In this document: positions 54,596-63,553 of the stretch, piece by piece | How positions within the stretch are numbered: the stretch's first letter is position 1 | How the letters are laid out: every line of letters begins with the position of its first letter | Assembly: GCF_900461105.1 (NCBI RefSeq) | Contig: NZ_UFWZ01000001.1 | Coordinates: forward strand, 1,984,001 to 2,048,000 | DNA from: Clostridium putrefaciens | GTDB lineage: Bacteria; Bacillota; Clostridia; Clostridiales; Clostridiaceae | Direction of reading: 5' to 3' | DNA length: 64,000 bases | The notes under the pieces: generated by a model | The model's input: the letters and a program-made list of their open reading frames with translations, nothing else | Databases searched by the model: none | What the model was told of the DNA's origin: nothing | Program-made: the position numbers and the translations under genes

Positions 54596-56335
54596 TTGAA
54601 AAACAAATTTAATCTAGGAGAAGTATTTACAATTACACTTTTATGTCTAACCACATTTTCTATCTTATTACTTTTTAAAGATAAGGTAGAAGGGTGGTAT
54701 TTTGGTGCAGCCTTATTTTCAATAATAGTTCTAATATTTATTTATAATAATTATATAAAACGAAAGAGAAATAAATCTTCAGATTATATAAATAATAACC
54801 TAGAATCTATAAACCAAAAGAAAAGAGACTTTAATACTATAAGCAAGTTATTCAATCTCTTAAACTCAAAACATAAAGAAACTAATATCATAGATGACCA
54901 AACCTTTAATGATTTAGATATGGAAAAGGTCTTTTCAAAGCTTGATTATACTTTAAGTACTCCTGGGGAACAGTCCTTATACAGTATCTTAAGAACTCCT
55001 CTATATGATAGCTTTAAATATGAAGATAGAAAAACATTAATAAACCTTTTTCAACAGGATTCGTCTACTAGAAACAAACTTCAATCTTTTTTATATGAAC
55101 TTGGGAAACAATATAAGGGAGATATATTAGAACTCATTTATACTACTTCAGATTTAAATAAGCATAAAAAGTTCTTATATAACTTTATGTTTGTATTATC
55201 CTGCCTATCATTAATATCTATTGGTTTTCTTAAACAATATTCTGTGATGTTTATAATTATTATCTACTCCATAAATATGTCTATACACTATAAAGCTAAT
55301 AAAAATATACTTAGCCAGGTTATATCAATTACCTATCTTTCTAAGGTATTATCCTGTGCTAAAAATATAAGTAATATGAAAAATGAAAATTTAACCTATT
55401 ATAATGATATTATTAATACTAATATAGAAAAATGTAATGTGATACTTAAAAACTCAAGAAATATTAGCAAAGCAGAAGGTATTGATATTTTAGGAGATTA
55501 TTTTAATGTATTCTTTTTATCTCAAGTTAGAAGCTATTATAATATAATCGGCGACATTGAAGATCAAAGGGAGTATCTAAAAGAAATATATTCTATTATA
55601 GGAGAGATCGATTCTATAATCTCTATCTCCATTTATAGAAATCTAATAAAAGACTATGTAGAGCCTAGGTTTATAGATAAGCCTTGTTTTTTAGAGGCTA
55701 AAGACCTTAGAAATCCTTTAATTGAAAATACCATTCCAAATGATTTCATGGTTAATAATAATGGTATTGTTATTACTGGCTCAAATATGGCGGGTAAATC
55801 AACCTTTCTGAAGACTTTAGGAATAAACAGTGTACTAGCACATACTATATGTACTTGCCTTGCTAAAGATTACAAAACTTCTTATTTCAATATTATAAGT
55901 TCTATAAGTCCTTCAGACGATATAACAAAGGGTAAAAGTTATTACCTAGCCGAAGCAGAAGCTGTACTTAGAATAATCGATTCCTTAAATGATAAAGTAT
56001 CTACGCTTTGTATAATAGATGAAATATTTAGAGGTACCAATCCCTTAGAAAGAACAAGTGCATCTTTAGAAATACTTAGATACATAATAAACAAAAATGC
56101 AATACCTGTAGTTGCTACACACGATTTAGAGATTGCTGAACTAGTAGGAAATCAATATAGTTGCTATTACTTTTCTGAAGATGTAGACGAAGAAAATGGT
56201 CTTAAATTTGATTATAAAATTAAAAAAGGTATTTCTCCTACACGAAATGCAATTAAATTATTAAAATATTTAAAATATCCTAGTATAATAACTGAAAATG
56301 CCGATGAGAGAATAAGGCATTTATTAGAATCTTAA
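54596..56335 (+). CDS. Membrane-anchored MutS-like ATPase
   Basis: The 579-residue protein has two membrane segments near the N-terminus (about 10-28 and 33-50), a second hydrophobic pair in the middle (about 198-236), then a MutS-type ABC ATPase at the C-terminus: Walker A TGSNMAGKSTFLKTLG, Walker B TLCIIDEIFRGTNPLERTSAS, and the switch VVATHDLEIAE. It lacks the MutS mismatch-recognition domain, so it is unlikely to act in classical mismatch repair. Translation starts at a TTG with a weak GGTG ribosome site; a 5-codon ATG mini-ORF ends just before it. Confidence 0.88.
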   Translation: MKNKFNLGEVFTITLLCLTTFSILLLFKDKVEGWYFGAALFSIIVLIFIYNNYIKRKRNKSSDYINNNLESINQKKRDFNTISKLFNLLNSKHKETNIIDDQTFNDLDMEKVFSKLDYTLSTPGEQSLYSILRTPLYDSFKYEDRKTLINLFQQDSSTRNKLQSFLYELGKQYKGDILELIYTTSDLNKHKKFLYNFMFVLSCLSLISIGFLKQYSVMFIIIIYSINMSIHYKANKNILSQVISITYLSKVLSCAKNISNMKNENLTYYNDIINTNIEKCNVILKNSRNISKAEGIDILGDYFNVFFLSQVRSYYNIIGDIEDQREYLKEIYSIIGEIDSIISISIYRNLIKDYVEPRFIDKPCFLEAKDLRNPLIENTIPNDFMVNNNGIVITGSNMAGKSTFLKTLGINSVLAHTICTCLAKDYKTSYFNIISSISPSDDITKGKSYYLAEAEAVLRIIDSLNDKVSTLCIIDEIFRGTNPLERTSASLEILRYIINKNAIPVVATHDLEIAELVGNQYSCYYFSEDVDEENGLKFDYKIKKGISPTRNAIKLLKYLKYPSIITENADERIRHLLES

Positions 56336-56342
56336 TTTAAAT

Positions 56343-56379
56343 AAAAAGGTATACTGATTTATTTCCAGTATACCTTTTT
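56343..56379 (+). terminator. Terminator after the MutS-like gene
   Basis: AAAAAGGTATACTG and CAGTATACCTTTTT form a 14-bp stem with a 9-nt loop, ending in T5, about 8 bp after the stop. It can also serve the opposite strand. Confidence 0.93.
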
Positions 56380-56460
56380 ATTATTTAAATATTTTTATGT
56401 TTTATCTACTGTTTTGATTTTCATAGAAGATTAATATAATTTATTTATATCGTAAATTAA

Positions 56461-57822
56461 CTATCTTATAACCCGTGTTTGCCAATGATCTTTTCTATAC
56501 ACATAAAAACCGTAAAGACATACAATTAAATTGCTAAATCCCATAGAAAACCAAATCCCAGAAGGTCCAATGCTTGTAAAATATTTAAATAACAATATCA
56601 TAGGAAGTCTCACAAGCCATAACCTTCCAATTTCCATAGCCATTGAGTACTTAGTATGACCTGTTCCTTGAAAAACGCCTTGAAGTACACTAAATATACC
56701 CATAAGAGGCATTGATACAGAAGTAAATTTAAGATAAGTTATACCCTGAGATATAACCTCTAAATCATCTTTTGACTGCATAAAGAAGTTTATTATAGGG
56801 CTATTAAATAAGAAAAGCAAACTACATCCCACCACTGAAAATGAGATTGTAAGCTTTAAAGACTTTGTAAAGGCTTCTTTTATTCTATTTATTTGATTTG
56901 ACCCTAAATTTTGCCCAACAATTGATGTTAAAGCTGCTCCAACACCCATAGCTGGCTGCATTATTAAAGATGTTATCCTATTAACCATAGCAAAAGCACC
57001 TAAAGTTGATGTTCCGTAGGAAGCAATAAATCCATTTAAAACAATAAAACCTAATGCTGATCCTGACTGTCCAACCGAAGATGGTAATGCCACATTTACA
57101 ATTCTTTTTAATATCTTTTCATCAAATTTGAACTTTTTAAAACTTGGCCTTACTAGCATCTTTGAAGATCTCATTAAAATAAACATTCCTGCAAAAGCAA
57201 GTAATGCCTTAGCTATTAATGTAGCTATAGCAGCTCCTGCTATCCCCATATCCAGTGTGAATATGAATATAGGATCTAAAACTATATTTATTATAGCGCT
57301 AATACCACTTAGTACTGTTGGCAAAATTGTATTTCCTTGTGCATTCATAATAGCGTTAAAGCTAAAAAATAAGAACATAAACGGCATATCTAAAAATGTT
57401 ATCTTTAAATATATATTACTATACATCCCAAGGTCCCCATATCCGCCCATGAGCTTAATAACACTAGGACTTATTAAATATCCAAGTACAGCAAAAACCA
57501 CTGATGATATAAAAGATATCACAATAAGTTGTGTAGCGTAAACATTCGCTTCTTTATATTTAGAAGCTCCTACTAATTGAGATATTATAGATGTACCTGC
57601 AATTGAAAGACCAATCCCAAGTGATATAAACAAGAAGTTTATTGGCCATACAAAAGCTGTTGCAGCAAATTCAACTGAACCTATCTTACTTACCCACACC
57701 CCATCTGCTAAGTTGTAAAGAGTTTGAATAAGATTATTTACCATAATAGGTAAAGCTAAAGTGATTATTACTTTGTATAAACTACCATTAAGTATCAGAT
57801 CTCTTTTTTCCGAAGAGTCCAT
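56461..57822 (-). CDS. MATE-family efflux transporter (first copy)
   Basis: A 453-residue integral membrane protein with about 12 hydrophobic segments in two similar halves. The MATE pattern is clear: N-terminal VIITLALPIMVNNLIQTLYN and LADGVWVSKIG, and second-half PSSVGQSGSALGFIVLN. These antiporters export drugs or toxic compounds using Na+ or H+ gradients; substrate cannot be told. It is a single gene between two terminators. It differs clearly from the second MATE (61297-62688). Confidence 0.93.
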   Translation of the reverse strand: MDSSEKRDLILNGSLYKVIITLALPIMVNNLIQTLYNLADGVWVSKIGSVEFAATAFVWPINFLFISLGIGLSIAGTSIISQLVGASKYKEANVYATQLIVISFISSVVFAVLGYLISPSVIKLMGGYGDLGMYSNIYLKITFLDMPFMFLFFSFNAIMNAQGNTILPTVLSGISAIINIVLDPIFIFTLDMGIAGAAIATLIAKALLAFAGMFILMRSSKMLVRPSFKKFKFDEKILKRIVNVALPSSVGQSGSALGFIVLNGFIASYGTSTLGAFAMVNRITSLIMQPAMGVGAALTSIVGQNLGSNQINRIKEAFTKSLKLTISFSVVGCSLLFLFNSPIINFFMQSKDDLEVISQGITYLKFTSVSMPLMGIFSVLQGVFQGTGHTKYSMAMEIGRLWLVRLPMILLFKYFTSIGPSGIWFSMGFSNLIVCLYGFYVYRKDHWQTRVIR

Positions 57823-57989
57823 GAAATTCCCCCCATCATAACCACCTAAGATCTTTTCTTTAAAAGTTTCAATCTTATGGTGGATAAATAAATTATACCA
57901 TTAAATAAGTATATATTGTCTTTAAAATATAGATTTAAAGACCCGATATATCATAATCTGATACCATACAGTTACACACTAGCTTAAGA

Positions 57990-58035
57990 AAAATACCCAC
58001 ATATACTTTTATTATAAGCATATATGGGTATTTTT
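57990..58035 (-). terminator. Terminator after the HPrK-like gene
   Basis: AAAATACCC-ACATATA pairs with TATATG-GGTATTTT across a loop of about 16 nt, running into T-rich sequence on the minus strand, 9 bp past the stop. Confidence 0.85.
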
Positions 58036-58043
58036 AATATTAA

Positions 58044-59771
58044 TTATAAGCTTTTAATCTCTTCTAATAGTCTTAAAGATGCCTCTCTTGGCCCCTTCTT
58101 TTCATTACCAGCCATACCAAGTTTTGTTCTTAATTGACCTACTCTTATTCCTTTCTTAAAGAACTCTTTAAAAAATATTGGAATAAGTTCATCCATCTCC
58201 TGTTGTTTTTGAACTGGTCCAAAAGGATTAGAAAAATAAGATGTTACAAGTCCCTTTTCTGTAGTGGTCCCCTTTGCCATTCTAGTTCCTTCTTTAAATA
58301 CCTTAATGGCTTCCTCTTCATTAGTGAAAAACTCTAACGCCTCTCCATCTTCATAATTATTAGCATAAAGAAACAAATCTATAGCTTCTCCTTTTGTAAT
58401 TTCATTATAACTAGCTACAGGCATAACTAATCTTGCATTTATTTTATCAGGATTCATAAATATACTTCTATCTAGTTGCTTAAATGCATAACCCGTATCT
58501 AAATCATCAAGCCTTACAAAGGCGCCTATTTCTGTGCCGTAGCCTAAAGGCTTACTTTCACCACTTAACTTTACTACACCCATATCATCAAAGATTATTG
58601 TCATATCACTTATATATTCGGATCCAAGACTTCTTAAAGCTTCAAGACTTTCCGACTTTCCAGCTCCACTATCACCCATAATAACTATATTAAAGATTTT
58701 ATCATCTTTTGTAATTATATTAACCATGGCTCCATGAACAGGTAAATTACCCATCTTTATCATTATTAAATTGTGTAATGTTAAAGTCATCTTTTTCATG
58801 TATCCAAAGTAATCCATATCATCGTGATAGTTTATATATCCTGTCATTATGTCATTTTCCACATCATCATAAAATACTGTTTTCATCTGCTTTTCTTCAT
58901 CTTTAGCTCCAAAAACATAAATTATATCTGGCTTTTTATCTTTATATTCTTCTTCTTTTGCCATTTCAAACAAGTTACATAAAGTAACTCCATGAGCCAT
59001 AAAATCCCTATGAAAATAAATATATGCAAGTAGTGTTCCCACTTTTGCAGGATAACAAAACCAATGATCAGTATTTATAGCACAATCTTTAAGTGGATTC
59101 TCAAAACTTTCTTTAAATATACCATCTCTAGTATTCTTTTTAGGATAAGTTATAAATGGAGTATCTAAAACTATAGACTGTATAAATGGTATCTTACACA
59201 AGCACTCGTAACCCTTACCATATACAAAATTAGTCTGATTTAATATAAGTCCTGCATTGCCACCTGCTGGTAATTGTCTATATATGTTTGGCTTTATACC
59301 TAGTACGTTTTCTTCTACTTTTCTATATACATCTAAGATAAGTTTTGAAAATTCATTATTAGCATCTATAAAATTAACATTTTGAAGACCTTCACCCATC
59401 TTTTTGTTTTCAACAATAGTATATCTTTCTAGCTTTCTCCAAAAGTTATATAAATCCTCTACAAAACCTATAAATTTATCTTTATCTTCTAATAATCTTT
59501 TATACCTTAAATCAATTTTTATTATTTCATCTGCTTTTAAAACTATTAAAAACTTAAATATCTTTATTAATTCTAAACATATTTCATCCTGATTTAAACA
59601 TTTATTTATGTACTTATATATATTGCTTTTATTGCTCTTTCTATCATCTAAATATTCAGAAAGAATAATTTCAAATCCTTTACTATCTAATAAAGACTCC
59701 TCAGTATTACAGTATTTTGCTGTGAAATTGATCATTACCTTTCCATTACTAAGCGAAAATTCTTTTTTCAT
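58044..59771 (-). CDS. Large protein with HPr kinase / PEP carboxykinase-like P-loop
   Basis: A 575-residue soluble protein. The C-terminal half contains LPVHGAMVNI, then MGDSGAGKSESLEALR (Walker A, Lys about 372), then ISDMTIIFDDMG. Order and spacing of these three motifs closely resemble HPr kinase (VHG...GxSGxGKSE...DD) and, more loosely, ATP-type PEP carboxykinase, which belongs to the same fold group. The first 160 residues are helical and match nothing I know; about 160-340 hold a Gly/Asn loop (LPAGGNAGLILNQTNF). Substrate is unknown; calling it a PEP carboxykinase would be unsafe. It is a single gene with its own terminator, divergent from the LUD gene. Confidence 0.78.
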   Translation of the reverse strand: MKKEFSLSNGKVMINFTAKYCNTEESLLDSKGFEIILSEYLDDRKSNKSNIYKYINKCLNQDEICLELIKIFKFLIVLKADEIIKIDLRYKRLLEDKDKFIGFVEDLYNFWRKLERYTIVENKKMGEGLQNVNFIDANNEFSKLILDVYRKVEENVLGIKPNIYRQLPAGGNAGLILNQTNFVYGKGYECLCKIPFIQSIVLDTPFITYPKKNTRDGIFKESFENPLKDCAINTDHWFCYPAKVGTLLAYIYFHRDFMAHGVTLCNLFEMAKEEEYKDKKPDIIYVFGAKDEEKQMKTVFYDDVENDIMTGYINYHDDMDYFGYMKKMTLTLHNLIMIKMGNLPVHGAMVNIITKDDKIFNIVIMGDSGAGKSESLEALRSLGSEYISDMTIIFDDMGVVKLSGESKPLGYGTEIGAFVRLDDLDTGYAFKQLDRSIFMNPDKINARLVMPVASYNEITKGEAIDLFLYANNYEDGEALEFFTNEEEAIKVFKEGTRMAKGTTTEKGLVTSYFSNPFGPVQKQQEMDELIPIFFKEFFKKGIRVGQLRTKLGMAGNEKKGPREASLRLLEEIKSL

Positions 59772-60081
59772 GTAAGCACCTCTATCTTATTTTTTATGAT
59801 AATTATAAAATTTAGTATTATGAATCACTGTTTCTCCAATGCGTCAGTTTTATTTGCTTTTTTTAATCATATCATATACTTTTGAAAGTTTCTCCTTGCA
59901 TTTCTTTCATTTTTAAAGGTATAAAGGTTTACATCACTTAAAAGAATAATATTTTGTGGCTTATCTTATTATTTTAAGAAACTTATTATTCTCATAATTT
60001 AAAGCTTTTTTTACAACTAAATTATTTAAATATAACTTTATATGATATACTTAAGACTAATAATTTATACAAAGGAGAAAT
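59772..60081. other. Divergent intergenic region
   Basis: This 310-bp AT-rich gap separates the HPrK-like gene (minus) from the LUD gene (plus) and must hold both promoters. Loose -10 boxes are seen (TATACT near 60047 on plus, TATAAT near 59806 on minus), but no -35 box is convincing. No ORF, RNA gene or strong dyad was found. Confidence 0.5.
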
Positions 60082-60723
60082 ATGATGAATTCAATAGAAA
60101 AATGGATGTATGAATGTGACGGAAAAGAAATGGTGAAAATATTAAACGATAAAAAATATAATGCAGTTTATGTAGATAATATTAGTGAAGCAAAAGATAA
60201 AATATTATCTTTAATACCTGATGGTTCGAGTGTTGCATTAGGTGGCTCTGAAACTTTAAATGCTATGGATCTATTAAATGAAATCCGAAACGGTAATTAT
60301 TACTTCTACGATAGATATCAGGATCTTCCTTTTAAAGACATCGTAGAGATAATGAGACAATCTATGCTAGCAGATTATCTTATAACTAGCACTAATGCAG
60401 TAACTAGGCAAGGTGAACTTGTAAACATGGATTGCACAGGTAATAGAGCTGCATCTATGATTTTTGGACCCAAAAAGGTTATAGTGGTTGTAGGTGCAAA
60501 TAAATTAGTAGACAATATGGATGATGCTATGAAAAGAATCGAAAGAGTTGCAATAATGAACACTAAAAGATTGAATCATAAAGCTCCCTGTAAGGATACT
60601 GGTAAGTGCGAAGATTGCATGACTAAGGGAAGACTTTGTAATTATGTATCAGTAGTAAAAAATGGTGCTAAATTTGAAGATAGATTTACAGTTATAGTTA
60701 TAGGGGACAAGGTAGGATATTAG
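60082..60723 (+). CDS. LUD-domain (lactate utilization-like) protein
   Basis: The 213-residue protein has the LUD/DUF162 fold pattern: GSSVALGGSETLNAMDLLNE, ADYLITSTNAVTRQGELVNM and FGPKKVIVVVGANKLV. A C-terminal Cys cluster (CKDTGKCEDCMTKGRLCN) may bind a metal. The family includes LutC-like proteins of lactate oxidation, but no lutA or lutB gene is adjacent, so a role in lactate use is not shown. It has an AAAGGAG ribosome site and ends at a strong terminator. Confidence 0.88.
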   Translation: MMNSIEKWMYECDGKEMVKILNDKKYNAVYVDNISEAKDKILSLIPDGSSVALGGSETLNAMDLLNEIRNGNYYFYDRYQDLPFKDIVEIMRQSMLADYLITSTNAVTRQGELVNMDCTGNRAASMIFGPKKVIVVVGANKLVDNMDDAMKRIERVAIMNTKRLNHKAPCKDTGKCEDCMTKGRLCNYVSVVKNGAKFEDRFTVIVIGDKVGY

Positions 60724-60755
60724 ATTAAATTGAATTCTCTTTTTTATACTTAATT

Positions 60756-60788
60756 AAAAAACCTCTGATTTATAATCAGAGGTTTTTT
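60756..60788. terminator. Bidirectional terminator between LUD and GlsB-like genes
   Basis: AAAAAACCTCTGATT and AATCAGAGGTTTTTT form a 15-bp perfect stem with a 3-nt loop, between convergent genes. Confidence 0.93.
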
Positions 60789-60798
60789 TGTGCATGCA

Positions 60799-61050
60799 CT
60801 ATTTCTTTTTTATTGCATTAATTATGCCTAATAAAACAACTGATCCTATAACGGACACAAGTAGACTCCAAATATTAAATCCTGTGATACCTTTACCTCC
60901 TATAAGTCCAAATAGAAAGCCTCCTAAAAAGGCACCTATAATTCCTACAATTATATTTGCCATAGCTCCCATTTCAGAGTCTTTGCCAGTAATCATACTT
61001 GCAATCCAGCCAGAAAGGGCTCCTAGTATTATCCACGCTAAAATTCCCAT
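60799..61050 (-). CDS. GlsB/YeaQ/YmgE-family small membrane protein
   Basis: An 83-residue protein with three hydrophobic segments (ILAWIILGALSGWIASMI; IIVGIIGAFLGGFLFGLIG; WSLLVSVIGSVVLLGIINAI), matching the Gly-rich pattern of the transglycosylase-associated/GlsB family of stress-related membrane proteins. The molecular role is not established. It has a strong AAGGAGGA ribosome site. The 246 bp upstream hold only AT-rich sequence with its likely promoter, not resolvable. Confidence 0.92.
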   Translation of the reverse strand: MGILAWIILGALSGWIASMITGKDSEMGAMANIIVGIIGAFLGGFLFGLIGGKGITGFNIWSLLVSVIGSVVLLGIINAIKKK

Positions 61051-61296
61051 AGTATTTTCCTCCTTATAATAGACTATCTAACTAAGATAGTTTTTAATAA
61101 TTACTTATCTTTTAATATAAAACAATTTTAAAACTAAATGGATTACCATCTCTATCTTAATCGTATGTTTATTATTTGTTTAGTTTTGAAATTTATACAT
61201 GAATTATTTTTTGTTAGCAAGTATATTTTTTATTTTAATTAATTGTTTACTATGGGTTATAACGTTTTTTAATATCTATCTAGATACATCATTATT

Positions 61297-62688
61297 TTAT
61301 ATGCTATTTTCTACCTCTAATTCTTCCACCATGTTATTTATCCACTTATAAGATATAAATCTTTTTATAAGTATAATTACCTTCACTATTTCTTCACTAC
61401 AAGCAACTAAAACTACCATATATACAGGTAATTTAAATATAAATGCAGCTAAAAATGCAAAAGGAACTCCTATAAGCCATAATGTTATTGATTGAACTAT
61501 AACCCCATATTTAGCATCTCCACCAGCCCTTAATATTCCAACTATAACTAATGCATTATACACTTTAACAGGCATAAATAAAGCGTAAATATATAATATA
61601 TACTTAGCATCTCTAATTACTACATCTGATACATTAAATATAGAAAGTATCAAAGAGGTAGATAAAAATAATAAAACAGAAAGTATCATTCCTATACCAA
61701 TAGAAATTGCACAAAGTCTTCTAGCATAAAGTTTCCCTGCTTCTTCGTTCCCAGCTCCAATTTCCTTACCAACAACTACCACCGAAGCATTAGCAAGTCC
61801 AAAGGTTACAATCATAAATAAATTAAGAATCGTAGTACATATTTGTATAGCTGCTATAGCTTGAGTTCCGATTCTTCCATATATAATTGCATAGCTTACA
61901 TTTCCAAGTCCCCAGCAAGCTTCATTTAGTACTACTGGAATTATAATATTATATACATTTAATGTTAGCTTCTTAGTAGCTCCTCTAAAATCTTTTAATC
62001 TCCCCGAAAGTATACTTTTTGATACATAAATGTGTATTAAAAGAACTAAACATTCAATTATTCTTGCTATTAATGTTGCTAGTGCCGCACCCTTAACACC
62101 CATAACTGGAAATCCAAATTTCCCAAATATAAATATATAGTTTAAAAATCCATTTACTATTAATCCTACAAGACTAGCTAGCATTGGAACCACTGTTTTC
62201 TCTATACTCCTAGAAGCTGTTGCAAAATTAAATGTAATTGTTGTAAATATATAACTCATACTAACTATTCTAAGATATTGACTTCCAAGTTCTATAACAT
62301 CTTTATCTTTATTAAATATAGAGATTATACCCTGTGGCCATATTAAGGCTATTATTGTAAATATAAAAGTTACTATAATTCCACTAAATAATCCTATACC
62401 TAAAACTTTTCTTATATTCTCTTTATCTTTTTTACCCCATAATTGAGCTATAAATACTGAACATCCAGAACTTATACCCATAGCAATTAAACTAAACAGA
62501 AAGTAATATTGATTTGCTATCCCTACTGAAGCCAGTTCAATTTCTCCAACCTTACCAATCATAACAGTATCTAGCATATTTATAGATGATGCAATAAGAT
62601 ACTGAAGTACTATAGGCATTGCCAATATAAACGTACTCTTATAAAACCTCCTGTCAGAAAATAATTCTTTAAATCTTTTATTATTCAT
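61297..62688 (-). CDS. MATE-family efflux transporter (second copy)
   Basis: A transporter of about 463 residues with 12 hydrophobic segments. Signature parts are TFILAMPIVLQYLIASSINM, DTMIGKVGEIELASVGIAN and PVVLNEACWGLGNVSYAIIY. It is of the NorM-like subgroup and unlike the first MATE of this window. The start at ATG 62688 has AGGAGAG seven bases upstream; a TTG start 38 codons earlier would read through a terminator hairpin and is rejected. The long upstream control region (dyad over the -35, leader terminator) suggests tight or inducible expression. Confidence 0.93.
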   Translation of the reverse strand: MNNKRFKELFSDRRFYKSTFILAMPIVLQYLIASSINMLDTVMIGKVGEIELASVGIANQYYFLFSLIAMGISSGCSVFIAQLWGKKDKENIRKVLGIGLFSGIIVTFIFTIIALIWPQGIISIFNKDKDVIELGSQYLRIVSMSYIFTTITFNFATASRSIEKTVVPMLASLVGLIVNGFLNYIFIFGKFGFPVMGVKGAALATLIARIIECLVLLIHIYVSKSILSGRLKDFRGATKKLTLNVYNIIIPVVLNEACWGLGNVSYAIIYGRIGTQAIAAIQICTTILNLFMIVTFGLANASVVVVGKEIGAGNEEAGKLYARRLCAISIGIGMILSVLLFLSTSLILSIFNVSDVVIRDAKYILYIYALFMPVKVYNALVIVGILRAGGDAKYGVIVQSITLWLIGVPFAFLAAFIFKLPVYMVVLVACSEEIVKVIILIKRFISYKWINNMVEELEVENSI

Positions 62689-62718
62689 TAAAACTCTCCT
62701 TATAATGTAAATTTGTAC

Positions 62719-62759
62719 AAAAAAATAAAATCCCCTTTGAGTTTTTTCAAAGTGGATTT
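62719..62759 (-). terminator. Intrinsic terminator in the leader of the second MATE gene
   Basis: AAATCCACTTTGA and TCAAAGGGGATTT (one mismatch in 13 bp) form a stem with a 6-nt A-rich loop, then TTTTATTTTTTT on the minus strand. It ends only about 30 bp before the start codon and lies inside the transcript from the proposed promoter, so it looks like an attenuator. Confidence 0.82.
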
Positions 62760-62895
62760 CAACACCTGTATTTAAGAACTCTATTATAGGTTTCTTAAAC
62801 AACTTAAAATATTATATGCACCTAAAAAATCAAGTACTATCTTGGATTTTACAAATCATGTTATCTTTGAACTCATTAAATATATTCCGTAAAAT

Positions 62896-62924
62896 ATTAT
62901 ATCAATTTTAACATAGATTGTCTA
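62896..62924 (-). promoter_or_regulatory. Sigma-A promoter of the second MATE gene
   Basis: TAGACA (62919-62924, five of six), a 17-bp spacer and TATAAT (62896-62901, perfect) on the minus strand. The transcript would have a leader of about 200 nt. Confidence 0.75.
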
Positions 62925-62964
62925 CATATATTTCATTAAAATTAATTATATGTAGACAATCTAT
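62913..62964. promoter_or_regulatory. Operator-like 18-bp dyad over the MATE promoter -35
   Basis: ATAGATTGTCTACATATA (62913-62930) and its exact complement (62947-62964) are separated by 16 AT-rich bases. The promoter-proximal arm includes the -35 box. It is not followed by a T-run on either strand, so it is not a good terminator for nrdG. A pair of operator half-sites for a repressor is the best reading. Confidence 0.7.
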
Positions 62965-63008
62965 AATAAATATTCTTTCAACTTTTAATAAAAGGTTTCT
63001 AACTTTAA

Positions 63009-63518
63009 TTAAATATTTGACATTTGTATACTATTTTCTTTAAGAGTCTTTTTAACATCTATTATACGTTGATTTTCTGATCCTCTATATTTTAATAACA
63101 TATTCTTTTTAGATAATTCAAATCTTCCATCTATAAGTATATCTATTTCCTCTAGAAACTCTAACCACTTATTTTTTTCATCACTATGACTTACTATATA
63201 TTCATAAGTATACCCTGTATATGAAATTATGTTATACCCTTCTTTTTTAGCCCTTTTTGAAAGTTCGCTGAAAGCCTTTGCCTGTTCAAAAGGTTCGCCT
63301 CCGCTTAATGTTATTCCATCTAAAAGAGGATTATTTCTTATTTCATTTAATATGTCGTCTATGTCTATAAAATTTCCTCCATTAAATGAATGAGTATGCG
63401 GATTATGACAACCCTCACAATTATGTGGGCACCCTTGCGCAAACACTACAAGTCTTATTCCTGGTCCATCTACAATAGATTCCTTTATTATCCCTGCAAC
63501 CCTTAGCTTAGTATACAT
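63009..63518 (-). CDS. nrdG: Anaerobic ribonucleotide reductase activating protein NrdG
   Basis: NrdG is the radical-SAM enzyme that makes the glycyl radical on NrdD. The 169-residue protein has the [4Fe-4S] motif in FAQGCPHNCEGCHNPHTHSF (CxxxCxxC), GGxP-like LSGGEPFEQ and IISYTGYTYEYI. It is slightly longer than E. coli NrdG (about 154). It follows nrdD by about 35 bp, the usual pair. Confidence 0.96.
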   Translation of the reverse strand: MYTKLRVAGIIKESIVDGPGIRLVVFAQGCPHNCEGCHNPHTHSFNGGNFIDIDDILNEIRNNPLLDGITLSGGEPFEQAKAFSELSKRAKKEGYNIISYTGYTYEYIVSHSDEKNKWLEFLEEIDILIDGRFELSKKNMLLKYRGSENQRIIDVKKTLKENSIQMSNI

Positions 63519-63553
63519 ATAGAATCCCCCTATAAAATAAGTTGTTAACTTCT

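Noticed and set aside
58044-59771. Calling the gene pckA (PEP carboxykinase).
   Set aside because: Only the P-loop group is shared; the VHG and GKSE motifs look more like HPr kinase, and I could not identify PEPCK substrate-binding residues.
60788-61069. A 93-residue plus-strand frame over the GlsB-like gene.
   Set aside because: It is the complement of a well-supported small membrane protein with a strong ribosome site, and it begins within the terminator region.
62689-62802. An N-terminal extension of 38 residues for the second MATE protein from a TTG.
   Set aside because: The extension would translate the terminator hairpin and has no ribosome site, whereas ATG 62688 has AGGAGAG at the right distance.
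62913-62964. The long dyad as the nrdG terminator.
   Set aside because: No T-tract follows on the minus strand, and the arm overlaps a good promoter for the next gene.
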